Assembly: GCF_900111765.1 (NCBI RefSeq)
Contig: NZ_FOIB01000006.1
Location: 372,001-436,000, forward strand
Origin: Myxococcus fulvus
Lineage (GTDB): Bacteria > Myxococcota > Myxococcia > Myxococcales > Myxococcaceae
DNA: 64,000 nt
Direction: 5' to 3'
How positions within the stretch are numbered: position 1 is the stretch's first letter; every line of letters starts with the position of its first letter. The notes under the pieces are model-generated. The model made no database searches, had not been told where the DNA came from, and saw only the letters and a list, made by a program, of their open reading frames with translations. Shown piece after piece: positions 56,193 to 64,000 of the stretch. The position numbers were made by a program, and so were the translations under genes.

Positions 56193-57037
56193 ATCGCCGA
56201 GGCTTCCTGCGCGCGGCGGTCTCGCTCTCCGCGGGGGCGGTCCTGCTTCCTCCTGGCCTGAGCCGGGCCGCGAAGCCCGTGGAGAGCGCGTCGCTCCGAG
56301 CCCAGCGTCTGGCGTGGGCCGGAGTGCGGTTGCAGTTGGGGAAGGACACGCTCTTCCTGGACCCGTTGAGCGACCCCTCCGTATGGGGCGCGGCGCTGAA
56401 GGACCCGCTGGTCCCGATGGAGGTGGGGGAGGGCAACCGCTACGTCCTGGTGACACATCGTCACCCCGACCACTTCGACCGACAGGCGGTGCGACAGGCG
56501 TTGGGGGACACGGGGACGCTGGTGTGTGGTCCGGACATGGCGGCGACGGCCGCAGCGTCGGGCTTCCGGGTGCGGCCCGCGCCGCTCTACGAGCCCGTCC
56601 TGCTCAATGAGTTCACCGTGACGGCCGTTCCCGCTGTGGACGGTTACGGAGACCCGCAGGTGTCGTGGGTCGTCTCCGGGGGAGGGCGTCGCATCATCCA
56701 CTGCGGAGACACGCTGTGGCATGGCTCCTGGTGGAGCATCGGCCGACAGTTCGGTCCCTTCGATGCGGCCTTCCTGCCCATCAACGGCGCGCGCTTCGGG
56801 TGGCGCAAGCCCGTCAGTGACGTGCACGGCGTCCTGACACCGGAGCAGGCGGTGGCCGCGGCGAAGGTGTTGGGCGCGAGGCTCCTCGTGCCCATCCATT
56901 ACGGTGTCGCGCCCTCCGAGGACTATCGGGAGGTGCCCGATGCGGAGGCGCAGGTCCTCGCCGCCGCCCGTGCGCGGAAGGTGGACGTGGAGCTGGCGCG
57001 TCCCGGGGAGTGGCTGACCTGGCGGCCCAGGACCTGA
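56189..57037 (+). CDS. Tat-exported MBL-fold hydrolase
   Basis: A 282-aa protein with a twin-arginine signal (MNRRGFLRAAVSLSAGAVLL). The zinc box is canonical: LVTHRHPDHFD (HxHxDH). Later ligands are in IHCGDTLWHG and LLVPIHYGV. It resembles the UlaG/NAPE-PLD-like branch of the MBL fold. Tat export suggests metal loading in the cytoplasm. Function unknown, but an operon with a cupin and control by a divergent LysR protein are likely. Confidence 0.88.
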   Translation: MNRRGFLRAAVSLSAGAVLLPPGLSRAAKPVESASLRAQRLAWAGVRLQLGKDTLFLDPLSDPSVWGAALKDPLVPMEVGEGNRYVLVTHRHPDHFDRQAVRQALGDTGTLVCGPDMAATAAASGFRVRPAPLYEPVLLNEFTVTAVPAVDGYGDPQVSWVVSGGGRRIIHCGDTLWHGSWWSIGRQFGPFDAAFLPINGARFGWRKPVSDVHGVLTPEQAVAAAKVLGARLLVPIHYGVAPSEDYREVPDAEAQVLAAARARKVDVELARPGEWLTWRPRT

Positions 57038-57062
57038 GACCGCTGGCCTCGTGCCGCTCGCG

Positions 57063-57497
57063 CTACACCGGGCGGAGCGAGGCGCGGTCGATGTCGATGG
57101 AGTCCTCGTCATCCCCGAGGTGGACCTCGGTGCCCCGAAGCCGCTTTCCATCCGGCGTCACCAGGTACCAGGTGATGGCGATGGCGGGGTCGCCCGAGGG
57201 GGGAGACACGAGGACCTCCTCACCGAGCAGCACGGCCACCCTCGCGGCCAGCTCCTGCGAGGTGAGCGCCTCACCGCCGCTGACGCGAGACGCGTCGACG
57301 TACAGGCTCACGTCCGTCCGGAACCCCGCCGGCCGCGACGTGGTCGTCACGAGGACGATTTCATTCCCGGGCAGGTCGACGTCGAACAGCGACACCTCCC
57401 CGACCTCGATGCCGAGCGCGCGAGCGATGCCGTCGAAGAGCCGCTCGTCGCTCAGCGCGGCTCGGACGAGGAACCCCAATGGAAGTCTGTCGGCCAT
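57063..57497 (-). CDS. Unknown protein, possible immunity-type partner
   Basis: A 144-aa soluble acidic protein without signal peptide or motif (LGIEVGEVSLFDVDLPGNEI, IAITWYLVTPDGKRLRGTEVHLG). It is co-directional with and 8 bp from the next exported protein gene upstream. A small acidic cytoplasmic protein after a secreted one resembles effector-immunity pairs, but there is no direct evidence. Confidence 0.5.
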   Translation of the reverse strand: MADRLPLGFLVRAALSDERLFDGIARALGIEVGEVSLFDVDLPGNEIVLVTTTSRPAGFRTDVSLYVDASRVSGGEALTSQELAARVAVLLGEEVLVSPPSGDPAIAITWYLVTPDGKRLRGTEVHLGDDEDSIDIDRASLRPV

Positions 57498-57505
57498 GTT
57501 TCCTC

Positions 57506-57991
57506 CTACCCGGCCTTGAAGGCCTTGAGCGCGGCCTTCCTATCAGCTTCGGGGACCTTCATTTTGTCCAGGACCTCCTTGGCGCGGGGCGTGTCCTTCA
57601 TCTCGTTGTAGATGCCCAGCGCCTTGAACGCCCCGCGGTTCAGCTCGTGGATGCCATCGCCGCGCATGGGGTACAGGGTTCCATCGTGGCTGCCATAGGT
57701 CCGCCGGTTGATGGTCCATGTCTGGACCCCGGACTCGTTGCCCTTCTTGGCCTTGCCTTCGTTGATGTCCTGCACGTCCCGGTTGATGTTCACCCGGGAC
57801 TCCACGACGCTGTTGTCTTCACGGACGTAGGACTTCTGGTGGACCTTGCGGATGGAGTGCCGATCGGCCGGCTTCTTCAGCGGCTTCGCCGGCATGTCAC
57901 CCGCCCAGGCGGGCATCCCGCTCAGCAACACCCCGAGCACCAACAGCAGGGTCATCGGGAGCGGGACTCGCGAGGTCGTGGAGCGATGCAT
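57506..57991 (-). CDS. Secreted protein of unknown function
   Basis: A 161-aa protein with a signal peptide (MTLLLVLGVLLSGMPAWA). The mature part is basic and contains VQTWTINRRTYGSHDGTLYPMRGDGIHELNRGAF in outline, followed by a helical tail. The compact basic C-terminus is reminiscent of small secreted toxins, but I recognise no family. It is transcribed ahead of the 144-aa acidic protein. Confidence 0.55.
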   Translation of the reverse strand: MHRSTTSRVPLPMTLLLVLGVLLSGMPAWAGDMPAKPLKKPADRHSIRKVHQKSYVREDNSVVESRVNINRDVQDINEGKAKKGNESGVQTWTINRRTYGSHDGTLYPMRGDGIHELNRGAFKALGIYNEMKDTPRAKEVLDKMKVPEADRKAALKAFKAG

Positions 57992-58126
57992 CGGGTTCCT
58001 CCTGCGCAGATGGACGAGCGTCGTGCTGGACCAGTCTGGCTCGACGCGCGAGATTCGAGGAGTGGGTATTCATGAGGCCAGGCGGGTGGAAAGCACCCTC
58101 CCGAGGACTCCAGGAAAGGTGCATCC

Positions 58127-59002
58127 GTGACCGCCGCTCCGACACTCCGTTTCGAACGCTATCGCGAGGTCCATCGCGGGGATGCCCGCCCCGTCATCGA
58201 GCGGTGCGAGCTGGTGCCGCCCCAGGACGTCGACCCACTGTCCTTGAAGCTCAGCTTCCTCCCGCACTTCGGCGAGACGAAGCCCGACACCACGCTGGGA
58301 GCGTTCCTGGAGGAGCAGGAAGCCCATGCAGGGAGCGCTCAGCGGGCGCTGTTCCCGGCGAACCTGGAAGGCTATCTGAGCCACCCGGCCGAGGAGCGCC
58401 GCCAGTTCCGCACGCTCGTCGAGCCCCAATCCCAGTACACCGACCTGCTCGTCGTGAGACGCGGCGATGTGCGGTGGTACGTCGACGAGGTCTTCTACCG
58501 CATCGAAGGGCTGTCGGGCTGGGCGCCAGGGGCGTGCGCGGACGTCGTCGAAGGCCGGTTCGAGGACTTCCGCCGCTTCTCCCCGCTGGTCCAGTTGCGA
58601 CTGCACGAAGGGCTCCCGTGGCTCGCGCATCCGGAGGCCGCGCCCGCGCGCTCCGCGGATGACCACGTCCTCGAGCTGTCGAAGTCGCCCGGCCTGCCCA
58701 ACACGAGGAGCTTCTCGCTCACCGTCTTCCGGGACGGCCGCTTCCTGCGGCGCTCCACTCTCGAAGGGGTGCAGTCCGGCGCCGACGTCCATCGGCTCAC
58801 GACGTTGCTCATCGCCGCGAGTCGGCTCGCGCCCATCAAGGCGTCTCCGATGCCGCCGGGCTTCGCCCACGATGCTCAGACGCTGTCCGTCTCCTTCCCC
58901 GTGGCGAGGGGGCTGGAGCGCGTCACGTTGGATGAGGGCGCGCCGGCCGATGTCATGGCCTTCGCACGGCAGGTGGCCGCGGCCTACGCCCTGGAGTTCT
59001 GA
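58127..59002 (+). CDS. Unknown soluble protein
   Basis: A 291-aa protein from GTG 58127 (AGGAAAGG upstream). No signal or membrane segment. Mixed alpha/beta with VRRGDVRWYVDEVFYRIEGLSG, LELSKSPGLPNTRSFSLTVFRD in outline. Codon use supports a real gene. I do not recognise it; it is divergent from the 161-aa secreted protein gene. Confidence 0.6.
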   Translation: MTAAPTLRFERYREVHRGDARPVIERCELVPPQDVDPLSLKLSFLPHFGETKPDTTLGAFLEEQEAHAGSAQRALFPANLEGYLSHPAEERRQFRTLVEPQSQYTDLLVVRRGDVRWYVDEVFYRIEGLSGWAPGACADVVEGRFEDFRRFSPLVQLRLHEGLPWLAHPEAAPARSADDHVLELSKSPGLPNTRSFSLTVFRDGRFLRRSTLEGVQSGADVHRLTTLLIAASRLAPIKASPMPPGFAHDAQTLSVSFPVARGLERVTLDEGAPADVMAFARQVAAAYALEF

Positions 59003-59073
59003 GTCGGCGACTCAGCGGCGCGACGAGGACGGGCTGCGGTTCTCCATGAGCTGGGTCCGCTTGCGGGACCCGT

Positions 59074-59325
59074 ATGGCCGCTGAGCCAGTGCCCCAGGGC
59101 TCGACAGCGCGTCGCGTGCCGGGCGTGTCACTGGTCCTGGGCCTGCTGGCCGCGCTCCTCCCGAAGTGCCCCGTCTGCATCGCCACGTACCTGTCATTGC
59201 TCGGCGTGACGGTCGGCGTGGCCGGAGCTGTCGGGACGCTCCTGCGTCCCGCGGGCTTCGCCCTGGTGGCGCTCTCCCTCGGTGTCCTCATCGCCCGTCG
59301 TTGGCGCCGAAGGCGGAGCGGGTAG
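59074..59325 (+). CDS. Small membrane protein with CPVC motif
   Basis: An 83-aa protein with two hydrophobic segments (VSLVLGLLAALLP and VAGAVGTLLRPAGFALVALSLG), and between them KCPVCIATYLSLLGV. The CPxC before a membrane segment recalls MerC/MerT-type mercury transporters or redox-active membrane proteins, but no mer genes are near. Basic C-terminus. Function unknown. Confidence 0.6.
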   Translation: MAAEPVPQGSTARRVPGVSLVLGLLAALLPKCPVCIATYLSLLGVTVGVAGAVGTLLRPAGFALVALSLGVLIARRWRRRRSG

Positions 59326-59579
59326 GGCGCTTCGGCGCTTGTGCGCGACCTGTCGTCGAGCGAGAACGTGGCCGAGTCACTCACCCTCCACTCCGTGAGG
59401 CGAACACCTTGCGCAGACGCGGGCTTGCGAGCCGAGTTCGTCCTCCTCCCGCCAAATGACGAGGCAGGTCGAGCTCGAGGCCCACGAGGAGCATCACCCG
59501 TCCGGACGCGCCCGCCGGAGAGTGTTCTCCGAGGAATCGACCGGCGAGGGACCTGGCCATGGACGGCTGACGATTCGCT

Positions 59580-61775
59580 ATGGTGGCCAGGATGCCTTTG
59601 GAACCTCCCGTGGAAGCCTCCTGGCGTTGGCGGTGGTTGCCCTGGGTCCTCGGCCCGGGAGAGTGGCTCGCGCTCCAGGATGGTGGGCTCCTGGCGATGG
59701 ACGAGTCGCTGGAGGGAAAACCCGTCCGTTACGCCACGGGCGCGGCGGTGCCCGAGGTGTTGGAGGCGATGTCGCCGCATCGCACCGGCGCGGCGCGTGT
59801 CGTCCTGGGCGACGGGCGCGTCCTGGTGACGGGGGGCATGGATGGCGACGGGAAGGCGTTGAGGGGCGGCGCGTTCCTGTCACCGGGCTCACGGCACTGG
59901 AGCCCAGGCCCCAGCTTGAGGCTGGCCCGAAGTGACCACTCGATGCTCGAGGTGGGCGATGGCCAGGTCTTGGTCGTCGGAGGGTTCAGTGACGGCCGGG
60001 AGCTCACGGACGTGGAGCTGGTGGCGACTGGCTCCGAGCGCTCCACGCACACGGGCGACCTGCTGTTGCCGCTGGGCAATCCGTGGCTGTGGAGGACCCA
60101 GGAGGGGCTCGTCCTGGCCCTTCCGCGTGGCGCCCCGACATCGATGCCGCCCCAGCGCTACGACTTCGCATCGAGTGCCTGGTCCCGAGGGGCGGCGCTG
60201 CCTCGCGATGGGGTGGTGGTGGAGCCCCCCTGTGGGCTTCCACGAGGGTTCCTGGTCGTGCTCGAAGGACGGCAGCCGGGTGTCTGGTGTTATGACGCGC
60301 ACGCGGACACCTGGTCCGAGGTCCAGGTTCCGCGCCACTGGCGCGTGGGCAGCGCCGTGGCCCTGCGCGAGGGCTGGGTGCTCTTCGTCACGCGCAACTT
60401 CTTGGATGGATGGCTTTGCCATCCGGAGAGCGGCACATGGCTTCCCGGGGCCTCGTCGCACCGTCCCCGGCGTGCCCGACTCCTGGCGTTGGCGGACGGT
60501 CGAATCCTCGCCGCGGCACCCGACGCGGATGGATGCGATGTCCGCGCGGAGTTGTTTGCACCGGAGGAGGCGCGGGACGCTCCCCCATCCTCGCCCGAGC
60601 CCTCGCGCGAACCTGAGGCGCTGGAGGACTGGTGGCGATTCTCCCACGATGTCTCGGAGAGAAGGCCCTGGCGGGCGCCTTCCCATGTCTGGGGGGAAGA
60701 GGACAGCTTTCGCGTGGCCCGGCTGCGCGACGCCATTCGCGCGAGTCCCGAGGGAACCGCCTGGACCCGCACCGAGGCCGAGCACGTCCTGGAGCGAGTC
60801 GTCGAGCAGTGGGAGCTGGGCATCCGCGTCGAGAGGTCTCTGGGTGCCCTCGGGTTGGAGCGTCCGGAGGTGCCCCTGGCGGCCTGGGGAGGCGTGGATG
60901 GGGTGGAGCTGCTTCCCGTCCTGCTGCATGCGCCGTCGATGCAAGGGGTGCGGGCGCTCGTGGCCGAACCCACCTGGCCTCAGCTTCCGGAGCACCATCC
61001 CCTGCGCACGCTGGATGACGAGCTGCGCGACGGGTATCTCCAAAGCCCCGGCGCCGCGATTCGCACCGATGCTCGGGAGCGGCTGGACTGGGCCTTGAAA
61101 GGGATGAGCAGCGCGGGCGTCCTGCCCTCACTGAAGTACCTGCGCGTGGGGCCGAGGCCGATACCACGCGAGCTTCACTTCGACGCACCCCTCGAGACGC
61201 GGCGTTCCCGGGGGCAGCTCTGGCTCGGCGAGGCACGCCAGCTGTCGTCGATGGCGCCAGCCTTGAGGGGGCTGCACGTGGTGGCCAATGGCATCCTCGC
61301 CGGGGACTGGACGTTGCCCTGGCTCGAGGAGCTCGTGCTCGTGAGCGGAGGGCTGAGTGGCCGGACGGTGCGAGGGCTTGCGCGCTCGTCACTGCCCCGC
61401 TTGAAGCGGCTCCGGTTGGGGCTGGGATGCGCCGCTCGAAGGCACCCCGAGGACGAGCCCATCGCCACGGAGGAGGAGGTGCTGGCCTTGCTGGAGAGCG
61501 CGGTGCTCTCCGGGCTCGGCTGGCTGGGGTTGACGAACACGCCGCGGACAGACCTCTGGGTCTCCGAGCTCATGAAGGGGGACGTGTTGGCGAGGCTGGA
61601 TTTCTTGGACCTCTCCACGGGGCGACTGTCAGACCCCGGTGTGGAGACCTTGTTGCGCGCCTCCTCGTCATTCTCCAGGTTGCGCCTGGTGTTGACCGCG
61701 ACGTCGGTGAGCGTGGAGGGGATGCAGGCCCTTGAAGTTGCCTGGGGGCGGCGGCTGCTCGTTCAACCGCCGTAG
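59580..61775 (+). CDS. Kelch-like plus LRR-like protein
   Basis: A 731-aa cytoplasmic protein (ATG 59580; ATG 59592 possible). The N-terminal half (about 1-310) has Kelch-type repeats (GDGRVLVTGGMDGDGKAL, GDGQVLVVGGFSDGRELTDVEL, PQRYDFASSAW), predicting a beta-propeller. The C-terminal half (about 540-720) has LRR-like spacing (LPSLKYLRVG, MAPALRGLHVV, WLEELVLVSGG, LPRLKRLRLGL, LARLDFLDLSTG). The combination recalls TIGR02996 paralogues. Its last 13 bp overlap the 3' end of the convergent Rhs gene, so the two cannot be separated cleanly. Confidence 0.7.
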   Translation: MVARMPLEPPVEASWRWRWLPWVLGPGEWLALQDGGLLAMDESLEGKPVRYATGAAVPEVLEAMSPHRTGAARVVLGDGRVLVTGGMDGDGKALRGGAFLSPGSRHWSPGPSLRLARSDHSMLEVGDGQVLVVGGFSDGRELTDVELVATGSERSTHTGDLLLPLGNPWLWRTQEGLVLALPRGAPTSMPPQRYDFASSAWSRGAALPRDGVVVEPPCGLPRGFLVVLEGRQPGVWCYDAHADTWSEVQVPRHWRVGSAVALREGWVLFVTRNFLDGWLCHPESGTWLPGASSHRPRRARLLALADGRILAAAPDADGCDVRAELFAPEEARDAPPSSPEPSREPEALEDWWRFSHDVSERRPWRAPSHVWGEEDSFRVARLRDAIRASPEGTAWTRTEAEHVLERVVEQWELGIRVERSLGALGLERPEVPLAAWGGVDGVELLPVLLHAPSMQGVRALVAEPTWPQLPEHHPLRTLDDELRDGYLQSPGAAIRTDARERLDWALKGMSSAGVLPSLKYLRVGPRPIPRELHFDAPLETRRSRGQLWLGEARQLSSMAPALRGLHVVANGILAGDWTLPWLEELVLVSGGLSGRTVRGLARSSLPRLKRLRLGLGCAARRHPEDEPIATEEEVLALLESAVLSGLGWLGLTNTPRTDLWVSELMKGDVLARLDFLDLSTGRLSDPGVETLLRASSSFSRLRLVLTATSVSVEGMQALEVAWGRRLLVQPP

Positions 61776-64000
61776 AGGGTGCTCCAGATATTCCCGTCGA
61801 ACGCATTGCCGGGGACGTTGTTGCTGAAGAAGGGGAGGTTGCCTCGACTGGGGCCTGGAGGGGCCTCGACGCCTCCCGATTGAAGGATGTCACGGACGTG
61901 GGTGACGCAGTTGTTGCTGTCCACGTTGTAGCGACCGCCGCCGCCGCCCAGGCTGGCCTGATGGCGCGCCATCATGGCGTCGACGTTGATACTCCGGCCC
62001 GCGGTGTCGCTGGTGATGAGGAAGTCCTGGACGGCACTGTTTCCCATTCCGTCGCTGTTGCTGAAGATTCGGACAGGAAGGCCTGCGTTCTGCAGGTCCT
62101 GTGGCGTGGCGTTCCGGACGAAGTTGTCGAACTGCGCCTGGGAGGTGAAGCGGCGGGCGGAGCCCTGGCTGGTCACACCCAGCGAGCTCCAGGTTCGATT
62201 GCCCTGGGAGTCCACGAGGTAGATGGCCACGTGACCGTCGCTGACTCTCACCACGGCGGAGTTGGGTGGGAGGTCCAAGAGGTCCTGCCGGGAGCAGGAC
62301 GTCAGCCCCAGCGGATCCCACTGCGTGAGCGGATCCGCGACATACCGGTAGGCGTTCAGTCCTCCCACCAGCCCGAGGGGATCCGCCGAGAGATAGCCAC
62401 CCGTCTCGGGGCTGTAATAGCGGAAGCGATTGTAATAGAGCCCGGTCTCCGGGTCCTCGTACTGGCCCGGCCATCGGAAGGGGCAATCCGTCTGGTGCTC
62501 CTCCACGCTCGTGGCGCCATGGAGGCCCATCTGCATGCGCCAGGCGAGCTGTCCCTCCTCGTCCACCATCTCGGTGGGCGTGCCGAGGTGGTCGGTGAGG
62601 ATGCTCCACTGGCGCTCTCCCTGGAGCCTGGCCAGGGGCGTCATGCCATGAGGTTCGAAGAGCCAGGTGATGGGCTCCTGTCCCAGCCGCTGCTCGTGCA
62701 GCGGGACGGCTCCATCCCAGACCCAACGCGTCTCCGAGACGGTCTCCTCGTTTCGATGGATGCGCTTCCGGGTACGCCTGCCCATGGCATCGTATGTGAA
62801 TGAAACGCGCTCACCGCCGGGAAGCAACACTGTTTCCAGCATGCCCGCGCCATTCCATTGATAGCGCGTCACCGTGTCACCCCGCCGGGCCTCGATGAGC
62901 TGTCCATCGTCGTCATGGCGGTACGTGACGCCGTCCGCGCAGAGGAGCCGGCCCCCGGGCCCATGGCTGCGATGGCTCGGGTCGGGGTGCTGAAAGAGAT
63001 TGCCCGCCTCATCCGGGAAGCGTGACTGGTAGGACCCGTCGGGGAGATGAGCGCCCAGGAGCCCGCCGCCCGCCGTTCGCTCCGCGCGAAGCTTTCCTTG
63101 CGCCCCGCCGTCGATGGCCAGGAGCTGTCCTCCCGGGGACCACTCATAACGCCGCTCCGCCATGAGTCGGTCGCCGTGCACGGAGGCTCTGCGCGCGGGA
63201 AAGCCTTGGGCGTCCCAATCCCAGAGGCTCTTGACCTCGCCTGGAAACGCGCGCTCCCGCTCCCGTCCAAGCTCATCGCGTGTGAAGGTGGCTGCCCATT
63301 TCGCGCGCTCCGTGGATGCGGCCAGGGCCTCTATCCGATGGGCGGCGTCGAAGTGGAGGTGGGCGTTGAGTCCCTGGCTGCTCAGGAGCTGCACGCGCAC
63401 ACCGGATGGCGCATATGTCGACTCCACCCAGTCATCGTCGCTGCGCTCACGCAGGACCCTCCCCTGGGCATCCCGCTCGAATCGAAGCGCCACATCGTCG
63501 TTGATGGCCTCCAGCATGGCGCCGGAGGCGTCATCATACCGGTAGGACTCCGAGCGCCCGTCGGGATAACGAACCCGGGTCATCTGGTCCCGGTCGTCGT
63601 AGTCATACAGGGTCCGCTTGCCGCTCGCGCGTTGAAGGGCGACCACCCGCCCGCATGCGTCGTACTCGTAGGTGTGGGTTCGCCCGTCGAAGGAGGTGGA
63701 CTGCTTGACGCGAGAGCATGCATCGAGCTCGTAGCGATAGAGTTCTCCCGCGGTATTCGTGACGCGGACGAGCTGCCCCTCGAGGTCGTGTGTCAGGTGG
63801 ACGCGAAGGCCCCGCTCCTCCGTACTCGCGAGCCAATGATTGCCTGCATACGTCATGCGGACGTGTTGGCCCGGGTCCTTCACCTCCAGGACATGTCCCT
63901 CGGCGTCGTAGCGATACTCGCGCCGGAACCCTGTGTCGCTTTGAAGCTGCGCCACCCTGCCCAGACTGTCGTAGACCCTCGCTGTCACCGCGCCATGGCG
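61763..64000 (-). CDS. Rhs/YD-repeat protein with papain-fold tip (5' end outside window)
   Basis: The frame is open to the right edge, so the N-terminus is missing. The visible 745 residues are YD repeats (e.g. YRYDDASGAMLEAINDD, FERDAQGRVLRE) that build the Rhs cocoon, then the RHS core ending YYSPETGGYLSADPLGLVGG...WDPLGL. The about 175-residue tip after DPLGL has SDGHVAIYLVD (His codon 62231-62233) and later SNNCVTHVRDIL (Cys codon 61907-61909), the His-then-NC order of permuted NlpC/LRAT-like papain folds. A cysteine-peptidase or transferase toxin is likely. No immunity gene follows; the next gene is convergent. Confidence 0.88.
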   Translation of the reverse strand, partial: RHGAVTARVYDSLGRVAQLQSDTGFRREYRYDAEGHVLEVKDPGQHVRMTYAGNHWLASTEERGLRVHLTHDLEGQLVRVTNTAGELYRYELDACSRVKQSTSFDGRTHTYEYDACGRVVALQRASGKRTLYDYDDRDQMTRVRYPDGRSESYRYDDASGAMLEAINDDVALRFERDAQGRVLRERSDDDWVESTYAPSGVRVQLLSSQGLNAHLHFDAAHRIEALAASTERAKWAATFTRDELGRERERAFPGEVKSLWDWDAQGFPARRASVHGDRLMAERRYEWSPGGQLLAIDGGAQGKLRAERTAGGGLLGAHLPDGSYQSRFPDEAGNLFQHPDPSHRSHGPGGRLLCADGVTYRHDDDGQLIEARRGDTVTRYQWNGAGMLETVLLPGGERVSFTYDAMGRRTRKRIHRNEETVSETRWVWDGAVPLHEQRLGQEPITWLFEPHGMTPLARLQGERQWSILTDHLGTPTEMVDEEGQLAWRMQMGLHGATSVEEHQTDCPFRWPGQYEDPETGLYYNRFRYYSPETGGYLSADPLGLVGGLNAYRYVADPLTQWDPLGLTSCSRQDLLDLPPNSAVVRVSDGHVAIYLVDSQGNRTWSSLGVTSQGSARRFTSQAQFDNFVRNATPQDLQNAGLPVRIFSNSDGMGNSAVQDFLITSDTAGRSINVDAMMARHQASLGGGGGRYNVDSNNCVTHVRDILQSGGVEAPPGPSRGNLPFFSNNVPGNAFDGNIWSTLYGG

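Noticed and set aside
1-64000. CRISPR array, insertion sequence or prophage
   Set aside because: No regularly spaced repeats, transposase, integrase or phage structural gene was seen in the window.

Overview
The window is a contiguous, very GC-rich, gene-dense bacterial chromosome segment. The gene content points to a myxobacterium of the Myxococcaceae (Myxococcus, Corallococcus or Pyxidicoccus type): ELWxxDGTxxGT-repeat lipoproteins, DUF4388 proteins, NtrC-type regulators, TIGR02996-like proteins, many Cys-rich lipoproteins, an M36 protease and Rhs proteins. This is inferred from composition and protein families; no database search was possible. Two genes are cut by the window edges: rtcA at the left and an Rhs gene at the right.

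Layout. 1-9 kb: rtcA (3' part), S41 peptidase, an Fpg/Nei glycosylase lacking the usual N-terminal Pro, a small CCGxGC protein, an NtrC-type regulator, an outer-membrane protein and a pseudo-receiver/DUF4388 protein. 8-18 kb: housekeeping genes yebC-ruvC-ruvA, then ruvB, lpxC (preceded by a near-consensus sigma-54 promoter) and a DsbA-like lipoprotein. 18-27 kb: DUF4388 protein, pepA, TauE/SafE plus DUF1634, a TPR protein and a RamB/ScfR-type regulator with a TTTGCAAA-type inverted repeat upstream. 27-30 kb: fabF, thioesterase and TetR. 30-36 kb: accessory lipoproteins, a Tat protein, a truncated EEP gene and a metallopeptidase.

36-42 kb is the most interesting part. A three-gene RiPP operon encodes a signal-peptide-bearing precursor with EGxCG-type repeats, a DUF692/MNIO oxidase and its DUF2063 partner, with a strong hairpin between precursor and enzymes. 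Convergent to it lies a four-gene operon of ECF sigma factor, anti-sigma factor, a caspase-like lipoprotein fused to an EF-hand and a predicted beta-barrel, and a Cys-rich lipoprotein. 42-46 kb: serC, chalcone-isomerase-like protein, GlsB and a PA0069-type radical SAM protein.

46-64 kb is accessory: an unknown PDZ-like/helical pair, an M36 fungalysin, tRNA-Gly(CCC) with a 38-nt partial copy downstream, small Cys-rich lipoproteins, a MetR-like LysR regulator divergent from a cupin-MBL pair, several unknowns, and a Kelch/LRR-like gene whose 3' end overlaps that of an Rhs gene ending in a predicted papain-fold tip.

Functional threads: recombination and DNA repair (ruvABC, fpg), fatty acyl metabolism and its regulation (fabF, thioesterase, TetR, RamB-like), envelope assembly and stress (lpxC, DsbA-like, sigma/anti-sigma/caspase), and probable metal handling (RiPP operon).
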